Of a stretch of DNA of 64,000 nt, positions 49,401 through 64,000 are shown piece after piece; position 1 is the first letter of the stretch; the number at the start of each line of letters is the position of its first letter. A model generated the notes under the pieces. It had not been told where the DNA came from. It was given only the letters and a program-made list of their open reading frames with translations, and did no database searches. The stretch comes from Kudoa neothunni (lineage: Eukaryota; Cnidaria). Location of the stretch: positions 13,826,001 to 13,890,000 of the forward strand of contig OZ199838.1 of assembly GCA_964304625.1 (NCBI GenBank), given 5' to 3'. The position numbers and the translations under genes are program-made.

Positions 49401-50839
49401 TGCGCAATATCTATCGAAGAACTTCATACGGGGTTTGAATTTTGGTAGGAAACAACTACAAATATATGAATTATAACTTAAGAGAATTATGAGAAAGAAT
49501 TGGTTTTATAAAATGAAAATATAATGACACACAACGAAAAGTTCGCAATAACCAATGCTGACCGTAAATTCTTATTATGTGAGATTTGATCAAAGATAAT
49601 TTCATCTAAAGTTATTTATCATTCACTATATCTATGATCCGAAAATTTTACATGTACCAAACACTTCGAACCATGCCATCTTGAATGTGGTAACGCAATT
49701 CGAATAATGATCCTATAAGGAACACTTGAATCAAAGTATCAATTCTTATGGACATTTTGAATTATCCTCGGATCCTCAAGTTTGTTACAGGGTTCAAATT
49801 TGAAATCGCTGCTTAAGGGTTTAATAAAGCCGCTTATAGGCGTGTTATAAAATAACGTGAATAAAAAATGAAACAGTGAAATTTCAAAATAAATGGAATC
49901 ATTTCATTTCAGATAATATTCAATAAAAATAAATTTTCTGATTCTTGAAACATCCCAAAAAATTCACATATTTTTACAATAAAACGTAATATTGCTAGAA
50001 TTTGTATATTGTGTTATTTCTAGATATATATTAAAGCTTTTCCCGTTAAATTGTTGTCTAAGACTTTTATATCTGATATATTTAATGAATATCAAATAAC
50101 TTAATAGTAGTTCCATTAATGATATTTTTACGTTATATAACTAAAGCAACCATAAAATTGAACTTTTCGATTCGTCGAGATTATTTAAAATAAAGAGGGT
50201 TATGATATTATTGATGAGGGTCAAAAATTATATGTAACATAATGCTCCAGGTCACTATCTATTAAGGGTATTAGATGTGAAAATCTGTAATATCGTCCTC
50301 CTTAATTATTAACTGGTATAACTACAAATATAAACGTTACTAATAATAAATAATCCCAATACAATATCTGATCGATACTATATTAATTTATAATAATGTT
50401 ATTACTATTATCGCTTCATCGATGCTCTTTCTTAATTAAATTAATCCATATTAACTAAAATTCGAAAAAAATAGTGTTTTTTAATTTTATAATCATAATA
50501 ATTAAAAATAATTCAATTTATAAATATTAATTGTTGAATTTAATGGGGCATATTAATAAATTAGTAAATTTCTCGTGGATTTGTTGATAATAATGTTAGA
50601 TTACGGATAATCGGAGTTCCGTACAGGTACAAAATTACGTGTCTGAATCATACTGGTGCATTTTATAAAGAAGTAATACCTATAACATAACCTATTTAAA
50701 TTACTCATATTTTATTATGGGATTAACACTATGTAGTAAAAATAACAGGTTGTACCGATAATCCAAACCGTTTAACTGTGCCACAGCTAGTTTAATCGAT
50801 ATTAATTTGACTGAATTCGAGTGAAAATTATTTTGAAAT
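46458..50839. other. Long gene-free AT-rich region
   Basis: It includes the HIRA promoter side (46458-46860). Apart from a tRNA-like fragment at 47888-47958 I found no gene, RNA or transposon terminus. Frames at 47775-47975 and 48321-48539 have no motif and look like chance openings. Confidence 0.45.
47888..47958 (-). repeat. Possible tRNA-derived SINE fragment
   Basis: The minus strand reads GTGTGGCATCACCGTC, an A-box-like region, and about 30 bp later GTTCGAATCTCAG, a good B box. The spacing is that of a tRNA head, but the acceptor and T stems do not pair, so this is not a functional tRNA. No poly-A or 3' body was recognised. Confidence 0.35.
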
Positions 50840-51594
50840 ATGAACGACATTGAAATAATGGAATATTACAACAAGAAGGTGATATTGGTATGTTATAATT
50901 TTTTTTAAATGTATTGATTATTTTCATAATCTAAACGAAAAACATTTTTCCAGCTCAGAGATGAGGTGGAGTGTGTTATGAACGAAATAAGCTTATTAGA
51001 AGCTGCCATCAATGAACTTGAAACAATTTTAGAGGATAGTTTAGAACGTGAATCCCAAGTAATCGATTGATGAGGCTTCGATTTATGACTAGATCCATCT
51101 GTTAGAAAAGAATAACGTCGGAGATTGCTGCAATGGCTAAACAAAGAGCACTGTAACTGTTTCTAATTTATATATATATTATTAATACTTGTATATTAAT
51201 ATGATAGGAGATGTAATCTACTTTCTTGGATTTTTGATCAGTATAAGGACTTCATTATCGATATGAAAGAAATTATAGAAGATGTGACTAAAACATGTGA
51301 TCACAGGTTTTATTGATTTAATTTTAGAACCAAGGAAATGACATACACATAGAGGTCATTGAATTGTTTGAATCATATTACGATCCGTCTATCGAATATT
51401 ACAGAAAATTTAGTCTGGTAATTTTACACGTGGACCTCTAATATGCTTCTATATCAAATTTGTTTAATGGATTCCATTAGGCTGATAATCAAATTTTAAC
51501 CTGTTATGATTATAAAGATCTCGTTTTCAATAAGACTTTTGGGTTGATCGATTCGGTGGTCGGCAATAAGGATGAGCTAAAAAAAACTCTGTAA
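50840..51594 (+). CDS. Small coiled-coil protein of unknown function, six exons
   Basis: Exons 50840-50887, 50954-51058, 51106-51152, 51208-51283, 51328-51417 and 51481-51594 join in phase into 159 codons. Introns are 66, 47, 55, 44 and 63 bp with GT and AG ends, the size class of the other host genes here. The first 60 residues are strongly helical and heptad-like (VILLRDEVECVMNEISLLEA then INELETILEDSLERESQ). The rest is mixed, with IFDQYKDFIIDMKEII and LFESYYDPSIEYYRKF. I do not recognise the family. Size and layout would suit a small subunit of a larger complex, but that is a guess. The consistent phasing is the evidence that the gene is real. Confidence 0.6.
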
Positions 51595-54259
51595 TTTTAT
51601 TTAAATGATTTCTTCCTCATTTTTTTGTTAGAAAAAGTATAGTTAATAGGGAAGACGCTAATGCTTGTTGATAATTTTACGTTCTAACCACTAAATTTCA
51701 TACTGTTTCCTATTAATATTCCTTTTTGGTATTTTTCTTTTTTCTTCGCGTAAATATCAGGAAAAAAAATTAAAATAATAAATATTATAAGAGTACGAAT
51801 TAAAAAAACTGAGTTTATCATTTCCTATGAGTATTTTAATATAAACATACATGTTTATTTTTGTTTAAATCGAGGTTGACGACTCAAGATCTAATAGAAT
51901 ATTTCAGAAAAGTATAGTTCTATTCAGTTTTCGATGATTATCCATAGGCGGGTTGAAACGCTGTTATTCACCGCCTTGATGAGCTCCAATCTATATCTTG
52001 TTTGGTCTGTGCCTTAGATAAGGTGCAAAATTTTTTTCCCTATATGAAACAGATCTAGCTCCCACCAAAGAAGAAGTTATAAATTGCATCATAATAATTA
52101 TGATTCTATAGTTTTTGGTTGGACAAATTATTAATCCTCTATCAGATGAAAAAACAACCACCCTCCAGGGGGCTTTGGGGTAAAAAGAACACAAGAATTT
52201 TTTTCTTTTAATAGATTCAGAGAATTATTATAAAGTTACGAGAGAAATGTGCGAATATTAGGCCTAAGGAATATTGAGAAAACAATCAATTACTACATAC
52301 TTAATCCTTGTTGGTCTGCTTCGGTAAGATTAGGTATTACTTCGTAATAACACGTGATTAGAACTTATGGTATGTTTTGTCTCATTTGAAATAACGGCAA
52401 ACAAAAATCTTAATGAAAAATAAAATATAACTTCTAATCAAGACACTCTATGCGGTAAAAATGCAAAATAGTGACCGTATTCAAAAACAGCCACAGAGAA
52501 TCCAGTCGATCATGATGAATAATTTATTTTTGTTTATTTTTTAGTTTTGATTCAACATGAATTTACGTTTAATATTATCTTTCAGATATATATGATAGTT
52601 GTTGTAATCTATTTTTTATCTCCTAGTCCCTCGTGAACATTTTTACAGGCCATAACATTCAATTGAGTAAAGCATCCTTTACGAATTCTAAAATTTAAGT
52701 GTGACAAATGATCTGTGTACGTTGTCACAACTTCTCCTTAGCGGCTACCTATTATTAAATACAGAAATTTATAAGAATGAGAATTTCATATTTAGTACAA
52801 ACATTAGATAATCAGCTGTAGCATATTTTTAAGGTCAGTATCAAAAATAAATTATTTGACGAAATTCAGGCATTTTTACTATAAACTTTTTAATAAATAT
52901 CACAATTCAATTTTATAATTGTAGGATTAATTATCGATCTAACAATAATCTTTCACCGGTGAATGCTGCCATTGTTCTGCAATTTTAATTTAAAATTATT
53001 AAAAGCTTATTTATTGGGAGATATTTTTCGTTAGTGGAATTAGTAACATGGATAATTTTGTTTGATAAGATATAATCAATATTCCACATAAAACTTTGTA
53101 TTATTATATTTATTAAAATAATTTAGAAGAATAGACGAAATTTTAAGTATCTCAGATAATTATTAAATATTCTATGAACAAATTAAAGTCCTTTGGAGGT
53201 CTAGAAAACCCCAAGCCCGTTAGAGGGTTAAACATCTAAGATATTTATGTGGCAACAACCTATAAATTGAATAACATAATGATTATTAAAGGATTCAAAA
53301 TGAAATGAACTTGAAACTCTTGATAGATATAACTCACACTCTAATTTAAGGAGAATCACTTTTTGCGTGTAGTTCGCTGTGCAAACCTAATCGTTATTGG
53401 AATAATGCTGGTCTAAATGTATTTGTGGAGTTAACACTTATTAAATTTATTTTTCGTTAAATCAAGGTTAAACTCTCCTATTTTACTAATGAAAAATGAA
53501 TAAATTTATTTAAATCATTAGCTGAATTTTTTAAATGTAAAAATTTTTGTTGGGTACTAAGAATAAAGCTCAAAGCTAAAATGATAAAAAATTCTAAAAT
53601 AGAGTAACACTGTTGTTATTTTCGTACACCTCCATGATTTTTCTGAACCTCTTGTGCTCTGGTGTAAAGGAAGCAATGAGGCACGATATTTGGACACAAA
53701 TTTAAAAGTTCCTTTAAATGATTCTTATAATGAAGTCTGGTCAGAGGGGAAACATTAACATTTTTGTGCCAAATTTTTTCAGTTTAAATAAAGTGCATCG
53801 CATACGTATTTGGTAAAAACTCTTCTCATATGTATCAAAACCACGCAAAAATTGTACGCTATTTTTAAGATTAAACTTAATTTATTCTCCATCTGATTTG
53901 TAAACATTGGCTCGATATAATCAATACTCTTTCATATTCAAAAATATTTAAAGCTGGAAATTTTAAAAAGAGATAAAACGAATTTAATTTTAATATATGT
54001 ATTTTTCCCTAGAGTAGATATATAATTATAACTTATAATAATGATTTAATAGACAGTACATAACAATAATCACTGTATACATTTTTAAATTAATTTCCCC
54101 TTTTTAAAATGTTTATATGAATAATTAAATTGAAAGATTTACCTATATTTAATTATGCAAATGCAGTAGCAGTACAGGTCCGACCTTGCGCATCGATGTT
54201 TTGTGAATTATTAACATTCTTTTGAGTGTGGAGTATACATGGAATAATTAAAGAAAGTA
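51595..54259. other. Gene-free AT-rich region
   Basis: The only feature seen is a solo piggyBac-type end at 53183-53231. The minus-strand frame at 51991-52194 has no recognisable content. Confidence 0.4.
53183..53231 (-). repeat. Solo piggyBac-type terminus
   Basis: Read from the TTAA at 53228-53231 inward on the minus strand: CCCTCTAACGGGCTTGGGG, then TTTTCTAGACC and TCCAAAGGACTTTA. This has the CCCTCTAA start and GGGG/CC-rich arm of the ends at 17733-18939. The opposite end was not found. Confidence 0.55.
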
Positions 54260-56075
54260 CAGTGGGTGACGGGTATTTGACACCTTTAGAATATCTAACG
54301 AAATAAAATAACGTGGAAGACAACAACTTTAAAAGAAGGTTGTAAATACATTTTAAAACTTATATTATTCAATTTAAAAAAATAAATATGTTTTCACTCG
54401 GGTTAGATATTAAATCGCGTACAATACTTCACTTTTGTAAAATATGGCTGATAAAAGGTGCAAAAAGTGATATCATCAGATTTTTTGAAAAGCAACAACC
54501 TAGAAATGCTATAAGTCAAACTGTGAAGCATTTTAAACTTGCTTCAATATCGACCCTAAATGGAATTTTAGCAAAAAAATCACAAATTTTCAATATTTAT
54601 GAGAGTGGCTCAATTAAAAAAATAGATAAACTCTAAAAAAGGAGATAATGATGAAATCGGCAAAGAATTCTGCAAAGGTTCGAAATGTGTCAGTTATGGA
54701 CGGTTTCGCGGATTTAAAAATAGATTTAATCTCAGAAGATTTAACTTCATGGAGATTCTAGTACCGTGAGCGATGAAGTTGTGTCTGACTGGAAATCTCA
54801 ATTAGAATCTATAATGAAGAACGACGACAAAAATAAAATCTTTAACTTGGATGAAACTGCTTTATTCTACCAACAACATCCAAATAAAAACTTAAAATTT
54901 TTTGTTTCTGTACATTGATACCGTTTAGTTTATACTAAGTTAATTAATATTGAGACGAATGTTTATCATTCATTACTAACTCATTTTTAATGTTAATATT
55001 TCAACTTTTAAAGTTTAGTTCTGTGATAAGTCTATTTTTTAGATTTCTAGAAGGAATGATATTTTATAGATTCTATTTAGGAAGAAGTTATATTTCGTCA
55101 AACGAGCCAAATCCCAAATGCACTAAACGGTCCAAAAAACGAATAACGCTATTACTTGGGGCCTCCTTAACACGAGAAAAGCTTGAGCCAATAGTCGTGG
55201 GCCATCATAGTCAACCAAGATGTTTTAAAAATTTAAAACGAAAACCGATCCCTTATTACTCAAATAAAAATGCCTGGATGATCACTGAAATATTTACTCA
55301 ATATTTAATCCAACAGAATCAAACATTCAAAAACAAAAATTTGAAAGTTTTATGTTTGGTGGACAATGCAAACTGTTACCCTTCATTAAGTCTTTCCAAC
55401 ATTACGTTAATGTTTTTCCCAAAAAACACAACCTCTGTACTCCGACCGATGGATCAGGGTGTAATCAATTCGTTCAAGTCGATTTATAAGAAAAATTTGA
55501 TTGAAAAATATACATTTCACGTCAAAAATAACTTAGATATAAAGTCTATCGATATTTTGGATGCCTTGGTATTGATAAAGAAATCTTGGGAAAATGTCAG
55601 GCCGCAGACAATATCAAATTGTTTTCGAATGGCTGGCTTTATTTTCGAGAATAATAATACTGAAATTCCCCCTGTTCCATCCGAAGAATTAATCAATGTT
55701 GACCAGACTTGCAATGAGTTAATGTAAAAATAGTCATTTGATGAAGAAGACGAAATTGAAAATATACCACATGATTCAACAGAGGCATCAAAATGTTTTG
55801 AATACCTATAAGGCTATTTTAAACTATGCGGTTCTGATGTTTGGGGTTCACTTTATCGACTTGAAATGGAACTTTATAAGACATCGGAAAAAGTACGATT
55901 CAAACAAAAATATTAGATTAATTTAGTGATTCTAAGCATATTTTGAATTATTAATAAACACTTGTTTTAATAATGGATGTGAGCGCGTCGTTAGATGCCA
56001 AGTAGCCAACACTGCGGGTTATTTGACACTTTCCCCTCGGTCCCGTAGGGATTACGTAATTCCCGTCATCCACTG
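54260..56075 (+). mobile_element. Tigger/pogo element, broken
   Basis: Inverted ends are CAGTGGGTGACGGG at 54260 and CAGTGGATGACGGG inward from 56075. TA precedes the left end; the right flank is TG, so one side of the TA target has changed. The transposase is on the plus strand. Frame 54388-54636 corresponds to the CENP-B-like DNA-binding region. A second part near 54740-54910 has KIFNLDETALFYQQHP (first catalytic Asp). The block 55081-55725 has LLLGASLTREKLEPIVVG, VLCLVDNANCYP (second Asp) and RPMDQGVINSFK (third Asp). An insertion of about 180 bp separates the first and second catalytic blocks, and stops break the N-terminal part. Confidence 0.88.
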
Positions 56076-57908
56076 TGTTGAATTCTCAGATCCAGAGCAT
56101 AAATGTATTTACCTGGTAAAAAGAATCATAACTATCTTTCTCTGTCCTAAAAAGCAGTATACATTAATTTAATTGAAGTATATATGGATTATTTTTGAAA
56201 GTTTTGGGGCTTTCATAAAATAATTTTTCATAATCCGTCCTTAAAAATGAAGAAAATATAAAATATTTTTAAAAAAATATGGCGATTAGGATGGGAGAAA
56301 ATATTTAGAAATATAAAAGCCTTCTATTTGTTACAGCATAGGCAATTTTCAATCTTATTATGAAGCATACAAGTTAAAATTAGAATGATACAAAATAATT
56401 TTGACTCCGCGAATATTGCAAAAGTTATTTTAAAAAATTCAATCTATCGAAGAATAATTATTTACGCATATGTGCTAGTGGATGCACATGTAGGGGAAAA
56501 TGATTGTATAAATACCGATATGACCAGGGGGTGCTGCAATTACACAGCTCCTTTATACGAGCCGCTACTGGTCATTATTATCTACCATTTTCTCTTGTCC
56601 GTTAATTCTAAGTTCGTGGAGGAGCATATGTACCGAATCTTGATTTGTTTAACAGAATAAAAACCCCGCCACAACATACGCTCATTTATTTATTTTACGG
56701 GTGCAACATAAGTTCATTTGACGCACGCATGATTATGATATTTTCGATTAACTGGAATTTTGCCAGCCTCACATTTTCCGTATAATTGGGGTTTCACTGT
56801 ATACGTTACAAAATTGATTATTATTCATCGAACTGTCATTGCGGCTAATGTGGAATACATAAATATTTGAATTAATGCATATACATCATTGATTGATACA
56901 ACAAACAACAATCCTTTATTGGAAACCACATGAATCCAGTATGAGAGGGAGCATAAATCGTGGATGCTAATTGATAGCTAGATTATTCATTACTTTAATC
57001 TAGTTGGAAGTTGTAATATTAGAAATATTCAGTTCACAGCCAGTAATTAAAATTAAGGTTCAAATAATTATGTTGCACTTGATTAATCTTTATTCAACTA
57101 TCGATTATTACGGGTGACTGAAATTAATAGATTTTTTTATTACGATTATCACAAAATTTCACCACGGGAACTGTGGTTTACTGTATTAATTTTTGACTCT
57201 AAGATTGATTAAAAATAAGTCTATGAGTAATAACCTAAAATTTGATTCAATGTGTTGAATATTGAATATTCTGTACAAAAGTTAATAATTTTAACTGCAT
57301 ATTTAGCGTAATGGATAATGTCATAATCCGAGAATCACGATCCCTCACAATAAAGAGGGAAGTCGTCCCCGGGTGGGCGACCCGGTGGAGACCGACGCGG
57401 GGCCCACGCTACACAGATATACATAGACACGACTAAACGGGGAGGAATACCATCACTACCTTTAGTCTATTTTATTCCAGTTCTCTTTCTTTTTCGCGGC
57501 CTTAATCCCAAACTATAACAGATAATAATCTAATTTCACTTTACTGATTATTTTTTGGCGGCGTTTCAATAACAATAAGTTAGAATTACATCTTCGAACA
57601 TTTATCATTCGTTTGAATAAAAATCGTAAATTTCTTATGATGAAATCATCCGAAGTATCACTATTTAGAATGCGTCAAAGAAAACAAATACAACTGGATT
57701 GATTTGTGGTAATTAAGATATGAACTTATCATAGTTGATTAGTATTGAAAGTAAATGAAATATTTTATCACGATTTAAATTAAATAAACAATTAAAACCA
57801 CATAAGAAATTATTAACGGGATTACGATGTCTGATTAGAGCTGTTGGTATGCTTACGAAGATATTTTTCACACATAAATCTGGCATTCAGGTTGTCGATT
57901 AATAATTA
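56076..57908. other. Gene-free region with a pogo-like end and a GC-rich patch
   Basis: 56782-56799 reads, inverted, CAGTGAAACCCCAATTAT and is followed by TA, like a Tigger-class terminus; AACCCCGCC at 56662 may be the degenerate partner. 57350-57425 is strikingly GC-rich (CCCCGGGTGGGCGACCCGG). The frame at 56385-56660 is not recognised. Confidence 0.4.
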
Positions 57909-59129
57909 ATGGAAGGATTTATTTGTCCGTTATGTCTGCAAAATTTTGTTAATTCCAACATGCTTGAGTCGCATTTTGAAACCTGTCAAGTTGATCAACA
58001 ACAGGAACCACATTTAAATGCGGCTCTTTCGGAATTGGACAATGTGTATCCGATGGAAAATCACGAAATAAATGACAGATTTCAACTGTTGGGTGCGTAT
58101 TAAGATCAAAATCAAGAGTTAGTTATTTTCTAGGAGTGATACGGAGTGATTACTCCAGATTCAAGAAATTAAGGAACGAACGAATTGTGGAGCGGTCAGT
58201 AAGACTGAATCGAACGGTATTAAGAATTTGTAAAGTAACAAATATGTGTTCATTTTCATTCCTCGCTATCTGAACGTTGTTAGTATTATAGCTCGGGAAC
58301 AAAATACTGCTACGTGAAACCTAATGACAGTAGATTTGATCGCGAATGCTCTCATATTTGAGTCAATATGTGTAGTGGATATAATCATGGGACAAGTTTA
58401 TCGAGCACCAGAAGAATCGATGAAACAGGCTACTCTTTGTAACATTTGTTTTGCATCGTTTGGAGTCTTGAAGAAGAAATACGAATGTATCGCATGTGAC
58501 AATGTGGTTTGTAAACAGTGTCGAAAATCCCTTCGACTCGGTAAGATTAAACAGAGAGGTTGGAATATAGTTTGATAAAGATGAGAAAAGCTTGCTCAAT
58601 TTGAAATCGATTGATCAATCTCTCGAGCACGTAGTTATGAGTGACGTTAACAAACTTAAGCCTACATTGTGCAAAGAATGTGATCGATTATATCAAAAGT
58701 AACCGAATACCATTTTCTTTATCCAGCTTGGGTGGTTTTTTATGACTGAAAAAATTAAGATCTCAAAGTTGCTCTGAATACAATCCGGAAAAGGTGGAAC
58801 AAATATTGTTGAACACATTCCAAGTGAGTAAGAATTATTTAAATGTAATAAGATAGTTCTAGAAAGTGAAAGTGTTGCTATCGGTGAGTCCCACAAAAAA
58901 ATTAACTGCTGAAGAACTTTGTCAGTTTAAAGATCTGTGGTATTCAATTGTGGCCCTCTTCGGTGTTTAATTTTATTTTTGTAGTGTTTTTCTATTAAAG
59001 GCCACCAAAAGCACCACTATTTGTAATAATCCAACCTATATAAGTTTATTCACCAACATGTATCGAGCTGCACTCAATAAGATGGAACTGTTAAAATTTG
59101 CGTTGGCCAAAAACACTTCAGGATGTTAA
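57909..59129 (+). CDS. RBSN: Rabenosyn-like FYVE/C2H2 endosomal protein
   Basis: Rabenosyn-5 is a Rab4/Rab5 effector on early endosomes. The start MEGFICPLCLQNFVNSNMLE with ESHFETC is the N-terminal C2H2 finger of rabenosyn. A second exon (from about 58132) has SDYSRFKKLRNERIVERSVR, like the segment before its FYVE domain. The FYVE region is CNIC (58440), CIACDNVVCKQC (about 58491), then, after a 40-bp intron, TLCKECDRLY (about 58670), giving four Cys pairs. The basic R(R/K)HHCR motif that binds PI3P is replaced by KKKYECIAC. Later exons include SQSCSEYNPEKVEQILLNTF, LTAEELCQFKDLWYS and MYRAALNKMELLKFALA, with a stop at 59127-59129. Some exon edges are uncertain. The protein is far shorter than the vertebrate one (about 780 residues). 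Confidence 0.72.
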
Positions 59130-60816
59130 ATATCCCGAATGGATTTATTATTTTTATGTTCATATCAACTTTCTCGTTGTCGATCAACTAAATATCAATT
59201 GTTCATCAGTAGCGTTTAGTTTGATTAATTATAATTAAACTACAATTATATATTCTAGGTAAGTCAGCCCAATATGTTATCAGCCGTGCCTAATGTAAAA
59301 CTGTAAACATGGTGTTAGTCACGACTTGCAATATTTTTAGTCTTAAGTACGTCCGAATGTGGGTGTGTTGATGAGAGAATATTTATTTTGGTTTTAGTAT
59401 CCTCATCAATAATTTTATTAGATTGAACTTTATTAGATTATTATTTATTTATTAGGTTATATCATGAATTTACGAATACTACTGTTTAAAATTAGTCAAA
59501 TTGGTTATCATTTTCCATCTAGCGTTACCTGCTGTTATTGTTGCACAGCAGTCTCCTAAGCTAAAAACGTTAAATAGGATTATTTTTTTCAGAATTAAGA
59601 TCGATTTAATTGGGTTGTTTTTGGATCAATTTATTATGATATTCAATTAATGGGATGCTGCGTAGTAATCGAAATGATCCTAATATTCGACCAGCAAACA
59701 TTCAATTTAATCCTCTATAAATAATTTTCAAACGTAATCCTACATCAGAAAATAATCTAAATCACCACATAATATTTTCCCTTACACTAAATCTTTAATC
59801 TTATACCTTGTCATTAGTGTTTAAATTGAGATAAGCTGAATAAGACTGTCCAGCATTATTTCACATTATAAATCAAATAATTAATGCTAATAAGGCTAAT
59901 TACCAAAAATCTCAAGGGAATACTTTTTATCTAAGATAAAATTAGAAATTTTACACCAAATATAAAAATTACATGGATAATATTCGATTTATAATTAATA
60001 TATTTTACGGAATAATTATTAATCCATGGAATAAATTATTAATGATTGAAGTTTTACGATGAATAAAAAAATAATTTTTTTATATTTTATATGAATGCAA
60101 AGAACTAAAATCTAATCCAAAAATGTTCAATCTCTGAGAATTTAATTAAAAAATGGACCTATTAGAATTTCTCTTCAAGATTACGTTAACGATCTAGCTT
60201 GCATCGAAAGTTCTTATATGATAGATTTGATTAAAATGTTAACATTATTATGCTTTTGATTTGTAAGATTGACTTACCAACCTCAAAAGTTCCATATGTT
60301 AACAGCTACATGTGATACTTCAAGCTGGTTGTCGGTGGTCTCACTGAATAATAGCCTAAGTTCGTCTATCAAATAAAGACCTCACGATTAGGGATATATT
60401 TTCGTTAGGTTTGGAGCAAGTGAATACATCGTCACAGCAACATATCATGTTGTTATGAGTTGTTAACAATAGTTAAAGGATGTGGTTCTATTATGTATTG
60501 AGTGAGAATAGATTGATAAAAAAAATCGTAACTATTTAAATGAACCCACTAATCCACTTAATGTATGCTAATTGAAATAACGAATTCTACTACTTCTATC
60601 CAAGTGACCAAAATAACACAGCCTCTACTCACTAACCAACCCCAATAGTTTTAATTTCTAGCCTGTTGATTGCGTTGGTTGGGTTTGAGTGTAATCGATA
60701 ATTCCCACTGGAAACGATAGTGACCTGTGTTGCTTTCTTATGTAAATTAAACACAGATAATCGTATTAGATTTGATTTGTTAATGCATCCTAAAGATCCA
60801 TCATTGCACAACAGTT
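59130..60816. other. Gene-free AT-rich region upstream of the MARK gene
   Basis: I see no gene or repeat end. The last few hundred bases before 60817 presumably hold the promoter of the kinase gene. Confidence 0.4.
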
Positions 60817-63618
<2,802 letters not shown>

Positions 63619-64000
63619 TTTTGTAAATCCGACATCACTCGATTACCCTGAAAAAACCAAAATATTTCTATCGACGTTTCTTCCCACCTTGTTTTAATAT
63701 TAGGTATGTCTTGTATTACTGTTGAGTGACACAGCTGACATTAATCATTTAGATTACTGCCTACGTTATTTATTGATATTTTTATTGTTTAGTTTTTTAA
63801 TTTTCTTTATTTGGATATCATTTTTTGTAATTTACGGATTAGTTACAAGTTCTGCGTGGCTGGCACCTTTGAGAAAACTATTTCCAACTATTGAAATATT
63901 GCTTTCTATTAATGCATTGTCAATTAATTCATCCTTAATTTTGTCACTGTATAATTAACATCTACGTCATTATTTTCGATGTTTACAGCAAGTCTCATTT
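63619..64000. other. Window end, no confirmed gene
   Basis: A frame from 63722 to 63958 is very hydrophobic (LLIFLLFSFLIFFIWISFFV) but starts with TTG rather than ATG and lies in T-rich DNA. It could be chance or an internal exon of a membrane-protein gene continuing past the window. Confidence 0.25.

Noticed and set aside
63722-63958. Hydrophobic membrane-protein gene at the window end
   Set aside because: No ATG start, no visible splice context, and T-rich DNA yields such frames by chance.

Overview
This is a eukaryotic nuclear window from a small, fast-evolving animal genome, by eye about 70% A+T. The host genes are an SLC25 carrier, MED7, HIRA, a rabenosyn-like FYVE protein and a PAR-1/MARK kinase. 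They are split by very short GT-AG introns, mostly 40-55 bp. They sit in a matrix of decayed DNA transposons (hAT, Merlin, piggyBac, MULE, Tc1/IS630-like, Tigger/pogo) plus one fossil BEL/Pao element, a metazoan family. AT-richness, divergent but recognisable animal genes, tiny introns and many Merlin (ISXO2-like) and piggyBac copies make a myxozoan (parasitic cnidarian) my best guess. That is inference; another reduced metazoan parasite is possible.

Layout. 1-10.6 kb is transposon-rich: a Merlin relic, a Tc1-like relic, a hAT element with an exact 8-bp target duplication (4269-7920) inside an older repeat, and a Merlin element with about 160-bp inverted termini and an exact 8-bp duplication (8658-10623). 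The mitochondrial carrier is at 12-13 kb (minus). 14.9-19.1 kb is a nested stack: half a piggyBac, a FLYWCH-MULE transposase, and a second hAT copy carrying a 1.2-kb piggyBac derivative. 20-29 kb holds a dispersed repeat, another Merlin, a near full-length piggyBac and a second Tc1-like copy, bracketed by inverted ends at 21579 and 29075. 29.3-31.0 kb (minus) is a divergent GDA1/CD39-like gene. 32.2-36.6 kb is the BEL/Pao fossil, followed by a GC-rich repeat. MED7 is at 37.4-38.1 kb (plus). A second copy of the dispersed repeat and a hAT MITE lie at 39.3-40.7 kb. HIRA fills 41.4-46.5 kb (minus, 16 exons). A small unidentified coiled-coil gene is at 50.8-51.6 kb, a Tigger element at 54.3-56.1 kb, the rabenosyn-like gene at 57.9-59.1 kb, and PAR-1/MARK at 60.8-63.6 kb.

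The host genes do not form a functional cluster: transcription (MED7), chromatin (HIRA), endosomal traffic (rabenosyn-like), polarity kinase (MARK), metabolite transport (SLC25) and possibly extracellular nucleotide metabolism (CD39-like). The most informative structure is internal to the window. The hAT copy at 4269-7920 keeps the empty TTAA site that the piggyBac derivative at 17733-18939 occupies in the second hAT copy. Exon models were read by eye; for the carrier, MED7, HIRA, MARK and the coiled-coil gene every phase closes into one open frame. No tRNA, rRNA or CRISPR array was found.
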